From the NCBI GenBank assembly GCA_023426005.1, contig JAFABO010000176.1, forward strand, positions 1 through 25,001: a stretch of 25,001 bases of DNA. The letters run 5' to 3'. The translations under genes were made by a program, and so were the position numbers. The first letter of the stretch is position 1, and every line of letters starts with the position of its first letter. This document shows positions 7,432 through 14,928 of this stretch, in pieces. The notes beneath the pieces are model-generated. The model saw only the letters and a list, made by a program, of their open reading frames with translations. It made no database searches and had not been told where the DNA came from. This stretch comes from Bacillota bacterium (GTDB lineage: Bacteria > Bacillota > Clostridia > Acetivibrionales > DSM-1351).

Positions 7432-7563
7432 TAACGTGAAACCTGTTTATTGCACACATGGCCATGGCCAATCAGCCTCCTTTATCAGCCTTTAGCGGTA
7501 GAGGAGCGACCAAATTCCATCACTTTTTGTGCCTTGGGCACGGCGAAAGGAATGATAGTTAAT

Positions 7564-8241
7564 ATGATTCAAATAACAAATATGTGTAAAATCTATGAGA
7601 TGGGTGAGAACTCGGTTTATGCACTTAACAATGTCTCGCTGCACATTGCAAAACACGAATTTGTTGCAATTGTAGGTCCCTCCGGTTCAGGCAAATCTAC
7701 GCTGATGAATATGCTGGGCTGCCTGGATGTGCCCACCTCGGGAAGTTATTATCTGGATGGGCATGAGGTCAGCAAACTTAGTGACAACCAGCTTGCCGAA
7801 ATAAGAAATAATAAAATCGGATTTATATTCCAAGGCTTTAATTTGCTAAAAAAGCTTACGGCTGTTGAAAATGTCGAGCTGCCCCTGATATACCAGGGGG
7901 TGGGCCATAAGGAAAGGATAAGAAAGAGTATAGAGGCTCTGGAAATAGTGGGGCTGGGAGATAGGACCCACCATACTCCCAATGAATTATCGGGAGGCCA
8001 GCAGCAGAGAGTTGCCATTGCACGTGCGCTGGTAAGCAGCCCTCCTCTCATTCTGGCCGACGAGCCGACGGGAAATCTTGATTCCAAGTCTGGGGCCGAT
8101 GTAATGAGAACTCTGCACCAGCTTCATGAGAACGGGAATACCATAGTGCTCATAACACACGACAACAATGTAGCGGCACAGGCCGACAGAATTGTCAGGA
8201 TCCAGGACGGGATGATCACAGAAGATAAGGAGGCGGTGTAG
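7564..8241 (+). CDS. MacB/LolD-type ABC transporter ATPase
   Basis: The 225-residue cytoplasmic ATPase has Walker A GPSGSGKST (about 38-46), the Q-loop region GFIFQGFNLLKKLTAVENVELPL typical of the LolD/MacB group, the signature LSGGQQQRVAIARAL, Walker B LILADEPTGNLDSKSG and the switch His in LITHD. I chose ATG 7564 (MIQITNMCKIYEMGE) because it matches the family N-terminus and AAAGGA lies 12 nt upstream. ATG 7552 would put that ribosome binding site against the start, and the longer frame to 7450 is unconserved. The preceding 7432-7563 shows no other gene. It joins the following permease with no gap and should power export by the adaptor/permease complex. Confidence 0.93.
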   Translation: MIQITNMCKIYEMGENSVYALNNVSLHIAKHEFVAIVGPSGSGKSTLMNMLGCLDVPTSGSYYLDGHEVSKLSDNQLAEIRNNKIGFIFQGFNLLKKLTAVENVELPLIYQGVGHKERIRKSIEALEIVGLGDRTHHTPNELSGGQQQRVAIARALVSSPPLILADEPTGNLDSKSGADVMRTLHQLHENGNTIVLITHDNNVAAQADRIVRIQDGMITEDKEAV

Positions 8242-9420
8242 ATGGGGTTTTTTCAGGCCTATAAAATGGCATTGAAAAGCATAGCCGGCAACAAGGTCCG
8301 TTCTTTTCTTACAATGCTGGGTGTCATAATTGGAGTAGGCTCTGTTATAACAGCGGTTGCATTTGCCCAGGGGAGTACAAAGAGCATAACGGATTCCATT
8401 GAAGGTCTGGGAAGCAATATTATTACCATAAACATAACGGGCAGGGGCAGCAACAGGAATATAACCTATGAGGAGCTGAAGACCTTTGCAGAGGAAAACA
8501 GCGGGGATATTAGCCTGATCGCGCCCATTGTCAACGGCAATATGACGCTTAAAGCCGGAAGCAAGAGCAGGGATGCCACCGTTATCGGATCAAATGAAGA
8601 CTATGAATATATAAGGAACAGGCATGTCCAATCAGGACGGTTCATTTTATCCTTTGACAATGACTATAAACTGAAAACCGCAGTGATTGGAAGTGCTGTG
8701 GCCAACGACCTGTTTGAGGGACAAAACCCCATAGGGCAGCAAATAAAAATAAACGGGCAGATATTCAAGGTAGTAGGGCTGCTGCAGGAAATAGACGGAG
8801 GTCAGGATTCCTCCGACGATGATCAGGTAATCATTCCGGTAACAGTTGCCCAGAGACTTGGGAGAAACGCCAGGATATCAAACTTTACCGTACAGGCGGC
8901 AGATTCCTCAACCGTTGATCCGGCAATGGCAAAATTGACCGCGTATCTGACCGGAAAATTCGGAAATTCCAATGCCTTTTCGGTTAGAAACCAGGCCCAG
9001 ATGTTGTCCACGCTCAATTCCATAACCGATACGCTTATGATAGTACTCGGGGGAATAGCTGCTATTTCATTGATTGTAGGCGGTATAGGAATAATGAATA
9101 TAATGCTGGTATCTGTTACTGAAAGGACCAGGGAAATTGGTATCAGGAAAGCTATAGGAGCCAAGAGGAAAAACATAATGGTGCAGTTTCTTATAGAAGC
9201 CATTATGATAACAGGAATAGGAGGGGTACTGGGTATACTGATAGGTTTGTTCTGTATACGTTTCATAATAGGCGGACTAAAAATAACCACACCTGTTTAC
9301 TCACCTTTCTGGATGACGCTGTCCTTTGGGATATCACTGGGTGTGGGAATAATATTCGGGCTGTTCCCGGCGTATAAGGCAGCCAGGCTGAATCCTATAG
9401 AGGCGCTGAGGTTTGAATAA
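8242..9420 (+). CDS. MacB-type ABC transporter permease
   Basis: A 392-residue inner-membrane permease of the MacB/FtsX family. It has an N-terminal membrane helix after MALKSIAGNKVRSFLTMLGVIIGVG and a large extracytoplasmic MacB-like domain. Three C-terminal helices follow (about ITDTLMIVLGGIAAISLIVG, IEAIMITGIGGVLGILIGLF and FGISLGVGIIFGLFPAY), including the coupling motif ERTREIGIRKAIGAKR and the ending AARLNPIEALRFE. The ATG directly follows the ATPase stop, behind AAGGAGGCGG, indicating coupled translation. Such YknYZ/MacB-like systems use mechanotransmission to export peptides or toxins or to signal envelope stress. The substrate here is not evident. Confidence 0.93.
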   Translation: MGFFQAYKMALKSIAGNKVRSFLTMLGVIIGVGSVITAVAFAQGSTKSITDSIEGLGSNIITINITGRGSNRNITYEELKTFAEENSGDISLIAPIVNGNMTLKAGSKSRDATVIGSNEDYEYIRNRHVQSGRFILSFDNDYKLKTAVIGSAVANDLFEGQNPIGQQIKINGQIFKVVGLLQEIDGGQDSSDDDQVIIPVTVAQRLGRNARISNFTVQAADSSTVDPAMAKLTAYLTGKFGNSNAFSVRNQAQMLSTLNSITDTLMIVLGGIAAISLIVGGIGIMNIMLVSVTERTREIGIRKAIGAKRKNIMVQFLIEAIMITGIGGVLGILIGLFCIRFIIGGLKITTPVYSPFWMTLSFGISLGVGIIFGLFPAYKAARLNPIEALRFE

Positions 9421-9487
9421 AATAAAAAAATTCCTCGTGATTTTAGCAATGTATTTATATATCACATGGGGATGCGGAGGTATTGAG

Positions 9488-11461
9488 ATGCTAAAATTTA
9501 AAAAGGTACTTGTAAAGATAATTACCATGGCTATGGCGTTTATTCTTATGTTTTCATCCATAGCTGTCTTTGCCGCAGCTGAAAAAAGCCGGTCGGAGTA
9601 TGACGATGCCGTTGCAAAGCTGGAACTGTGGGGTGTCATAAAAGCTTCAGATATAAGAGCCGACGGAAAGATGACCAGAGAGGTGTTTTCAAAGTTAATG
9701 GTCAACTCCACCGGAAACAATGAGCTGGCTCAATCCTTGGAAGGTTCCACTACTTTCCCGGATGTCTCGTCAAAGTCGGAATACTGCGGATATATCAATG
9801 CTGCCGCTAAGCTGGATTATTTATCTGCATATTCAGACGGCAAATTCAAACCGCAGGAAGCCATAACCTTTGCGCAGCTGTGTACTGCGGTTGTAAAGGC
9901 ATTGGGCTATACCCAGACAGATATAATAGGAGCCTGGCCCAACGGATATATGGATAAGGCAAAAGGTCTCGGAATTACCGCCGGTTACAGTTATTCCGGC
10001 AATAGTGCCGTTCCTGCAAATGCTGCTGTGATCATGCTTGCAAGAATGCTTAATACCAATATGAAAAAAACCGGTGCACAGGAGCAGGACATAACTCTTG
10101 TAGATTCGGCGGGTTTGATGGATGCTCAGGACAACTGGGTCTATGGCAAGCCGGAGGTTGCATTAAATTTTAACCCCGACACCAAAAAACTCGGTAACAT
10201 AACCTTTAGAGATGATATACCCATTTTGAGGGATACATATAATAACACTGCGGCACCGGCCACAAAGAAGGTTGGTGAAATCATTGCTTTAAAAGATATT
10301 AAGGACAAGGATGTGGTTTATGAGGTATACAACAAGCTCAATGTGCTGATTTATTATCTTGTGGTTGATAACAAGGTGGAAGGTGAAATAACAAGTATCC
10401 TTCCCAGCAAGTATTCACCAAAAACTCTGCAAATCAACAGTGTGGATTATGAGCTGGGGCAGTACGCTAACCTGAACAGATTTAATTCATCCTCCGGCTC
10501 CTTTAACACCGGTGACGGTGTAACAGCCATATTGGGTTATGACGGAAAGGTCATTGATGCCTATTTCCAGGTTGACGAAAATAATGAGGATTATGCCTTT
10601 GTCCTGAATTGTTCGACAATGGTATCCAAGGAAGCCGCCGATTACAATAAGTCGTACTTTACAGTAGAATTGCTTCATGTGGATGGCTCACGCAAAACCT
10701 ACAAGGTAAACATCGACCCCTATGCATTTAAGTGGAGGCTTGTACAGTATTCACTTATAAATGATGATACGGTTGCTTTGCTGAATATGTCATATGATAT
10801 CAGTTCGGCTTTTCAGGTAGATATAAATAACAAAAAGATCGGTGATAATTATGTTACCGACAATGTGAAAATCTTTAATTACACAGACTATGCAGTTAAT
10901 CTGGTAAGGTGGAGCGATATACCAAGTGGCAGATTGCTGTCGGGGAAAATAAAATATTTGGGATACACAGGAGACTTCAACGATGTCAATGTAATATGTG
11001 CATATGACATATTCAATGAACAGAATAAGGATATGGTGGTCCAAAGTATTGAGAAGCCCGCAGGTACAGGAGGGTCATACAAATACGAGCTGCTCTCGGG
11101 CAGCAGCAAGTACACCTATACATCAAAAAGTGAAATTCCAAACGCTGAAGTCGGTACTGTGTTAAGTATGAAAATGAATAATGATGTCATTATGGATTAC
11201 AATCATGTAACAAATCCGGCAGAACAGTGGTGGTATGTCCAGGCAGTGGATTCAAAGCGGATAAAGATGAACAACGTGATTTACCAGTTCAGCAGCACTG
11301 TGGCGGTATATTTTAACGACTACTCCGGCAGGTTAAATCCACAGCCGGTATCAAATATCAGGGTGGGACCGAATCAAGGTTATGACAACATCAGGATATA
11401 TACCGACCGGCCTCTGGACAACGGCGGAAAGATTACAATGCTTGTCTTCGATCTCAAATAG
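9488..11461 (+). CDS. Secreted S-layer homology (SLH) domain protein
   Basis: The 657-residue product has a clear signal peptide (MLKFKKVLVKII, a hydrophobic core, then SIAVFAAA). The N-terminal third contains about three SLH modules: VAKLELWGVIKASDIRADGKMTREVF, FPDVSS...INAAAKLDYLSAYSDGKFKPQEAITFAQLC and WPNGYMDKAKGLGITAGYSYSGNSAVPANAAVIML. These modules bind secondary cell wall polymer. The remaining 460 residues are beta-rich, Tyr/Asn/Asp-rich and not recognisable. ATG 9488 was chosen because GCGGAGG lies upstream and it begins the signal peptide. The frame can extend to 9413 but would then overlap the permease and spoil the signal sequence. It lies 67 bp after the permease, probably in the same operon, and is followed by a terminator. 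Confidence 0.88.
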   Translation: MLKFKKVLVKIITMAMAFILMFSSIAVFAAAEKSRSEYDDAVAKLELWGVIKASDIRADGKMTREVFSKLMVNSTGNNELAQSLEGSTTFPDVSSKSEYCGYINAAAKLDYLSAYSDGKFKPQEAITFAQLCTAVVKALGYTQTDIIGAWPNGYMDKAKGLGITAGYSYSGNSAVPANAAVIMLARMLNTNMKKTGAQEQDITLVDSAGLMDAQDNWVYGKPEVALNFNPDTKKLGNITFRDDIPILRDTYNNTAAPATKKVGEIIALKDIKDKDVVYEVYNKLNVLIYYLVVDNKVEGEITSILPSKYSPKTLQINSVDYELGQYANLNRFNSSSGSFNTGDGVTAILGYDGKVIDAYFQVDENNEDYAFVLNCSTMVSKEAADYNKSYFTVELLHVDGSRKTYKVNIDPYAFKWRLVQYSLINDDTVALLNMSYDISSAFQVDINNKKIGDNYVTDNVKIFNYTDYAVNLVRWSDIPSGRLLSGKIKYLGYTGDFNDVNVICAYDIFNEQNKDMVVQSIEKPAGTGGSYKYELLSGSSKYTYTSKSEIPNAEVGTVLSMKMNNDVIMDYNHVTNPAEQWWYVQAVDSKRIKMNNVIYQFSSTVAVYFNDYSGRLNPQPVSNIRVGPNQGYDNIRIYTDRPLDNGGKITMLVFDLK

Positions 11462-11490
11462 GGTTCTCAATCCGATCGATGTGTATAAAA

Positions 11491-11532
11491 AATAAAAACG
11501 GCTTAAATATTTATTGCCGTTTTTATTTTTTT
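11491..11532 (+). terminator. Intrinsic terminator after the SLH gene
   Basis: AATAAAAACGGC and GCCGTTTTTATT form a perfect 12-bp stem around TTAAATATTTATT. It is followed by T residues. Confidence 0.85.
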
Positions 11533-11552
11533 ATGGAAAAACCTGCATATAT

Positions 11553-11568
11553 TTAGTAATTCTACTAA
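11553..11568. promoter_or_regulatory. Small inverted repeat upstream of the lipoprotein gene
   Basis: TTAGTA-ATTC-TACTAA is a 6-bp dyad 42 bp before the lipoprotein start. It may be an operator or part of the promoter. No clear -35/-10 pair was found. Confidence 0.3.
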
Positions 11569-11609
11569 TAATATGAGTACAACTTTTTAAAAGGAGGATA
11601 TTTTAAGGA

Positions 11610-11882
11610 ATGAAAAAATTGTTCGCTCTATTTATAGCAGCTGCTCTGGTTCTTAGCCTTGGAGCCTGTGCGAAAAAGGAGGAGCCTGGAACCAGTACAT
11701 CGACAGTAACTTCAACGCCGACAACTACCCCAATTGCTCCCGGCGTCGCTACTTCTTCACCTGGAATGGCTACAAAATCACCCGGGCTTGCAACTCCATC
11801 ACCCGGGACAGCTACAAAGTCACCGGGGACGGCAACTGCTACTTCAACAGCATCTGCTACTGCCACAGCTACCAAGAAGTAG
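11610..11882 (+). CDS. Small lipoprotein with Pro-Gly heptad repeats
   Basis: A 90-residue exported lipoprotein: the signal peptide ends in the lipobox LSLGAC, with Cys20 as the lipidation site. The mature part is KKEEPGTST followed by a Thr/Ser/Pro/Ala linker with five near-repeats of the heptad G-x-A-T-x-S-P, ending in an Ala-Thr-rich stretch and KK. There is no globular domain, so it probably forms an extended, possibly O-glycosylated stalk at the cell surface. The ribosome binding site AAAAGGAGG is about 12 nt before the ATG, and AAGGA is closer. It appears to be a single-gene unit after a terminator. The function is unknown. A reverse-strand ORF here mirrors the repeats and is not counted. 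Confidence 0.75.
   Translation: MKKLFALFIAAALVLSLGACAKKEEPGTSTSTVTSTPTTTPIAPGVATSSPGMATKSPGLATPSPGTATKSPGTATATSTASATATATKK
11742..11846 (+). repeat. 21-bp tandem repeat within the lipoprotein gene
   Basis: Five consecutive 21-bp units of the form GGxxxxGCTACTxxxTCACCC encode GVATSSP, GMATKSP, GLATPSP, GTATKSP and a degenerate GTATATS. Copy number may vary between strains. Confidence 0.75.
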
Positions 11883-11936
11883 CAGCAGGGAAGGTTTTTA
11901 AGAAATCAAGTATTTCACATATACCTGATAAGAGGA

Positions 11937-12025
11937 GGCTGTCTCAAAATGATGTGAAATTGGATGCATGAATTAGAATTACAAAATTTTTTCATGTGTT
12001 TAATTTTCTTGGTTTTGAGACAGCC
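11937..12025. mobile_element. 89-bp IS-end-like mini-element
   Basis: GGCTGTCTCAAAA at 11937-11949 is exactly inverted as TTTTGAGACAGCC at 12013-12025. From memory of Firmicutes insertion sequences, this end resembles the termini of IS1182-like elements. The 63-bp interior has no ORF and contains an AT-rich self-complementary centre (GAATTACAAAATTTTTTC). It looks like a MITE or an internally deleted IS. As RNA it would form a hairpin and may terminate the lipoprotein transcript. No clear target duplication is visible. Confidence 0.55.
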
Positions 12026-12153
12026 CTTCCTTACATAGTGAAATCATTACAGCATTACTTCTTTAAGGCGGATGTATGGAGAATAATGCAGGAATTCGAC
12101 ACCTGTAATAAAAAAGTGCTTATATTTATTGTATATTTTTATAATTATACATA

Positions 12154-12181
12154 TTGCCATATAATAATATATTAATATAAA
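12154..12181 (+). promoter_or_regulatory. Candidate promoter for the riboswitch-folT unit
   Basis: TTGCCA (12154-12159), a 16-bp spacer and TATAAA (12176-12181) lie in very AT-rich DNA. The predicted start is about 50 nt before the aptamer. The rest of 12026-12238 shows no gene. Confidence 0.5.
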
Positions 12182-12238
12182 CTTAATGAGTCAATAAAAC
12201 ATATTATATGTTAGTTGTATGTTATTGGTTAAAAAATT

Positions 12239-12342
12239 GGCAGAGTAGAATTTTGCGCGTTAAGTGCCAAAGGGACGGGAAGTTGCCTTTTGGACGAAAA
12301 GCACTTCAGGTGTTTGCGGTGCAGATTTCGCATTCCGCTGCC
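12239..12342 (+). ncRNA. Tetrahydrofolate (THF) riboswitch aptamer
   Basis: The sequence matches the folT/THF riboswitch consensus. P1 pairs GGCAG with CTGCC at the two ends. Between them are GAGTAGA, GCGTTAAGTG, GGGACGGG, ACGAAAAGC and GCGGTG...TTTCGCATTCCGCT, in the family's order. The class senses reduced folates and usually turns off folate uptake or synthesis genes. Its position upstream of a FolT-like transporter gene fits. An ORF that crosses this region is a shadow and is not called. Confidence 0.92.
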
Positions 12343-12375
12343 ACAAAAAGAGAAACCTCTTTTATGTGGCTTTTT
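12341..12375 (+). terminator. Attenuator hairpin directly after the THF aptamer
   Basis: CCACAAAAAGAG pairs with CTCTTTTATGTGG (about 12 bp, one bulge) and is followed by CTTTTT. The 5' arm shares its first two bases with the aptamer P1 3' strand. It is a plausible transcription-attenuation platform. Confidence 0.7.
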
Positions 12376-12450
12376 ACAGTGTATTTCCTATTGCACTGTA
12401 ACCCCGGAAAACGGGACACAAAAAATGAGGCGTTTTTTATTTTCCGGCTT
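12375..12450 (+). promoter_or_regulatory. Further hairpins in the folT leader
   Basis: TACAGTG (12375-12381) pairs with CACTGTA (12394-12400). CCGGAAAA (12404-12411) pairs with TTTTCCGG (12440-12447), followed by CTTTTAA. The second may be an additional terminator or a structural element of the expression platform. Confidence 0.45.
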
Positions 12451-12472
12451 TTAATGCTAAAAATAAAAAATT

Positions 12473-12501
12473 GCACTCGCACATTAAAAAGGAGGTAGTG
12501 C
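12473..12501 (+). promoter_or_regulatory. Possible RBS-enclosing stem before folT
   Basis: GCACT (12473-12477) can pair with AGTGC (12497-12501), which places AAAGGAGG (12488-12495) in the loop. With only five base pairs this is suggestive of translational control and no more. Confidence 0.3.
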
Positions 12502-12503
12502 CG

Positions 12504-13022
12504 ATGATGCACAACAAAATCAGAAACATTCTGTTGTTGGGGCTTTTTATTGCCCTTGAAGTTATCCTGACAAGATTTTTATCTATTGAAAACGCCTATG
12601 TAAGAATTTCCTTTGAATTTATTCCAATTGCGGTTTCCGCCATTTTATTCGGACCTGTAATGGCCGGATTGGGTGCTGCGGTTGCGGATGTACTGGGAAT
12701 GCTTATATTTCCAAAAGGAGCCTTCTTCCCGGGGTTTACTTTGAGTGCGTTTGTATCAGGTTTTCTTTACGGTGTATTTCTTTATAAAAAGCAAATAACC
12801 GTTAAAAGGGTATTTTTTGCAGTGTTATCAGTTATAGTAATCTGCAGTCTGGTACTTAATACAATGTGGTTGGTAATTTTATATAATAAGGGTGCTTATG
12901 CCATTTTTACTGCAAGATTGGTTAAGAGCGCCGTTTTTCTGCCGGTTCAGACTTTTATGATCTATTTTATCTGGAAATATGCCGGCGGATTCATTAATCG
13001 TTCTTTAAACAACGGGATTTAA
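12504..13022 (+). CDS. folT: ECF transporter S component, folate-specific (FolT-like)
   Basis: A 172-residue integral membrane substrate-binding subunit of an energy-coupling-factor vitamin transporter. It has about six hydrophobic segments. Typical S-component features are the N-terminal NILLLGLFIALEVILTRFLSIE, the short segment RISFEFIPIAVSAILFGPVMAGLGAAVADVLG and FFPGFTLSAFVSGFLYG. It should capture folate and dock on a shared EcfAA'T module not encoded here. ATG 12504 follows AAAGGAGGTAGTGCCG, and a second ATG comes straight after it. A TTG-initiated extension to 12471 would overlap the ribosome binding site. The THF riboswitch upstream gives the substrate assignment. Sequence alone would say vitamin S component. 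Confidence 0.88.
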   Translation: MMHNKIRNILLLGLFIALEVILTRFLSIENAYVRISFEFIPIAVSAILFGPVMAGLGAAVADVLGMLIFPKGAFFPGFTLSAFVSGFLYGVFLYKKQITVKRVFFAVLSVIVICSLVLNTMWLVILYNKGAYAIFTARLVKSAVFLPVQTFMIYFIWKYAGGFINRSLNNGI

Positions 13023-13110
13023 AAATGTGCGAAAATAATCCCCTTATTTTAAGACATTTTATTAATTACTGCGTATTCTAAGTATATTATGAAAATGGGA
13101 GTTGAAAATA

Positions 13111-14046
13111 TTGAACAAGAGATATTTTTCATTTATAGCCTTGACAATGATTTCGGTGGTGCTTGTGGTCTCAGCGGGCTGCGGGGTGAGGATCAACGGC
13201 AAGGAATATGAATTGTACAAATCAAGCCAAAGTGACAAGAAGAATAACAACATTTTCAGTGGTATTGGTTCGGAATCAACTTATACTCAGAATATTTCAC
13301 AGGATAAAATTGAAGGCGGAGAACTTAAGGTTGAAACCAATGCCGGAAATATAGATATAAGGAAAAGCAGCAGCTCACAGATTATCATTAAAGCCAATAA
13401 AAAGGTAAGGGGAACTTCAGCGGAAAACAAGAAGATAATACTTGACAATATGGTCATTTCACTGGAACAAAACGGAAAAGAGGTTCTAGTAGCCGTAAAA
13501 ACCAAAGACGGTGAAAATTTCTGGGATTGGCAGAGAGATAACTATAAAACCTACCAGATAACAATTAATTATGACGTAAAATTACCTGAAAGCATCAAGA
13601 GTTTAAATCTCAGTACCGGTGCAGGCAATATCCAGGCCGAAGCTACGGTGGATAAGATAAAGGCTGACACCGGAGCCGGCAATATCGACTTAAAGGGTAT
13701 GAATGCCCAATTTGATGTAAGTACCGGAGCCGGCAATATTGATATACACAACTCGGGAGCAAAGGGAGACTGCAAGCTGAGCACCGGTGCAGGCAATGTT
13801 GACTTTAAGGGGAAATTGGATGATATAAGCGTATTTGATGCATCCACAGGAATGGGAAATATTGATTTCAGAGTTCAGGCAGAGACAAAAATGTCACTGG
13901 ATGCGAGCACCGGTGTTGGTATACTGGAAGGCGGCTTTATAGACCGCAAGGAGGACAAGACCCACTTCAAAGGGGATATTAATGGAGGCGGCCCGTCCGT
14001 TAAGCTGAGTACAGGTGTTGGAAACGTCAGAGTTGATAAAGATTGA
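13111..14046 (+). CDS. DUF4097-like beta-repeat lipoprotein
   Basis: The 311-residue product starts at TTG 13111, with GGGAG about 9 nt upstream. The TTG at 13102 is an alternative, and no in-frame ATG exists nearby. The signal peptide ends in VVSAGC, an imperfect lipobox with Ser at -3. A polar spacer is followed by a DUF4097-type beta-helical domain: GELKVETNAGNIDIRKSSS, LNLSTGAGNIQAEATVDKIKADTGAGNIDLKG, DVSTGAGNIDI, LSTGAGNVDF, DASTGMGNIDF and LSTGVGNVRV. The STGxGN strand-turn recurs roughly every 20 residues. Such proteins are anchored outside the membrane and their role is mostly unknown, sometimes linked to envelope stress. It is 88 bp after folT with no strong terminator between, so co-transcription is possible. 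Confidence 0.78.
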   Translation: MNKRYFSFIALTMISVVLVVSAGCGVRINGKEYELYKSSQSDKKNNNIFSGIGSESTYTQNISQDKIEGGELKVETNAGNIDIRKSSSSQIIIKANKKVRGTSAENKKIILDNMVISLEQNGKEVLVAVKTKDGENFWDWQRDNYKTYQITINYDVKLPESIKSLNLSTGAGNIQAEATVDKIKADTGAGNIDLKGMNAQFDVSTGAGNIDIHNSGAKGDCKLSTGAGNVDFKGKLDDISVFDASTGMGNIDFRVQAETKMSLDASTGVGILEGGFIDRKEDKTHFKGDINGGGPSVKLSTGVGNVRVDKD

Positions 14047-14054
14047 TCCAAAGC

Positions 14055-14093
14055 TAACAAAGGAGTGTCTGGAAATTAGACACTCCTTTGTTA
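14055..14093. terminator. Shared convergent terminator hairpin
   Basis: TAACAAAGGAGTGTCT and AGACACTCCTTTGTTA form a perfect 16-bp stem around GGAAATT. It lies between the convergent DUF4097-like gene and the minus-strand gene, so it probably serves both. No long T-run follows on either side. Confidence 0.75.
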
Positions 14094-14108
14094 AAGTTCT
14101 GCTAAGAT

Positions 14109-14699
14109 TTATAAAATGGCTTTTATTGATTCCCAGAGAATATCACAGAGCTCACCGGATTTGTTGTTCTCATCATAGGGAACAGAGCCTGAAAAACCGT
14201 TCTTTCCCATTTCCAGCACATAATCGCTGATTGAGGCCGATAAATAAAAATCACCTTCACCAAAATTCTTTCTTTCCAGGATATCAATCATCTGACCGAT
14301 ATCCAGAAGAGGCAGGCAGTCCTGCTTGGAATAAGAATCAGGACGTTGAAACTCAAAATTGAAATCCTCATCAAAGTTAAATTCCTCTTCGGGAGCCGGC
14401 TCGGAATCAATGCCGTCAATCCTGTCCGAGGCAATATTGTCCGAATATGCCTCCTCCTCTTTGAGTTTAAAGGTTTCATCCGGCATAAACTTCAAATCGT
14501 GCAGAAGCATATCGTGATGCTTCAATAATTTTATTCCGCCTATTACATAAATAATTTGTTCATATCTCTCTTCGGCAGCGTCCACACATACATTTGCAAC
14601 TGCGGTATCGTAGATATGCGGAATCCAAAGGTCACAGAGATTTTGCTTTTGTTCGAGGGTTAAGTCCTCCAGATCTTTCCGGGTAATTCTTAACTTCAT
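14109..14699 (-). CDS. Unrecognised acidic cytoplasmic protein
   Basis: I do not recognise this 196-residue protein. It has no signal peptide or membrane segment. The N-terminal part is MKLRITRKDLEDLTLEQKQNLCDLWIPHIYD, then a helical region with GGIKLLKHHDMLLHDLKFMP. An acidic linker of about 45 residues follows (SEPAPEEEFNFDEDFNFEFQ). The C-terminal part is LLDIGQMIDILERKNFGEGDFYL...LCDILWESIKAIL. ATG 14699 was chosen because GGAGG lies 8 nt upstream. The frame extends to 14804, but that part covers the promoter. The two conserved-looking ends around an acidic linker suggest a small two-part protein with an unknown partner. It is monocistronic and divergent from the sensor kinase gene. Confidence 0.75.
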   Translation of the reverse strand: MKLRITRKDLEDLTLEQKQNLCDLWIPHIYDTAVANVCVDAAEERYEQIIYVIGGIKLLKHHDMLLHDLKFMPDETFKLKEEEAYSDNIASDRIDGIDSEPAPEEEFNFDEDFNFEFQRPDSYSKQDCLPLLDIGQMIDILERKNFGEGDFYLSASISDYVLEMGKNGFSGSVPYDENNKSGELCDILWESIKAIL

Positions 14700-14775
14700 G
14701 AGGTCGTCCTCCAAAAAAGTATTCAAACGGGAGCTTGTCTGGTTTATTAAAGTATGGCTCCTCTGTTTCAGTAAT

Positions 14776-14804
14776 ATTATAATATAATTATAATTTATTG
14801 TCAT
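14776..14804 (-). promoter_or_regulatory. Promoter for the minus-strand unknown gene
   Basis: Read on the minus strand, ATGACA (14804-14799), a 17-bp spacer and TATAAT (14781-14776) form a near-consensus promoter. The predicted leader is about 70 nt. Confidence 0.65.
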
Positions 14805-14867
14805 ACATTTTCCTGGAAAGTTGAAATCTTCCTTATTGAGGCCCGAGCAGAAAACTTGTTCCCAGGT

Positions 14868-14895
14868 TTGTAGAAGCTTTTATTTATGGTATACT
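14868..14895 (+). promoter_or_regulatory. Promoter for the two-component operon
   Basis: TTGTAG (14868-14873), a 16-bp spacer and TATACT (14890-14895) preceded by TGG give an extended -10. The start would lie just before the AGGAGA (14908-14913) of the kinase gene. Confidence 0.55.
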
Positions 14896-14928
14896 TGTAC
14901 AAAATACAGGAGAATTCTTTGCCGGGGA

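Noticed and set aside
7450..7563. N-terminal extension of the ABC ATPase
   Set aside because: The residues before MIQITNMCKIY do not resemble any ATPase N-terminus, and no ribosome binding site supports them.
8823..9290. 155-residue minus-strand ORF with hydrophobic stretches
   Set aside because: It is antisense to the membrane-helix region of the MacB-type permease, which readily produces hydrophobic shadow ORFs.
9413..9487. SLH protein start at 9413 overlapping the permease
   Set aside because: It would put 25 extra residues before a complete signal peptide. ATG 9488 has a GCGGAGG ribosome binding site.
11603..11875. 90-residue minus-strand ORF rich in Val, Ala and Gly
   Set aside because: It is the mirror image of the tandem-repeat lipoprotein gene, which has the lipobox and the ribosome binding site.
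12208..12498. 96-residue ORF upstream of folT
   Set aside because: It lies over the THF riboswitch and its hairpins, lacks a ribosome binding site, and its product is of no recognisable type.
13029..13056. AAAATAA/TTATTTT hairpin after folT as a terminator
   Set aside because: The stem is seven A-T pairs only, too weak to call a terminator with confidence.
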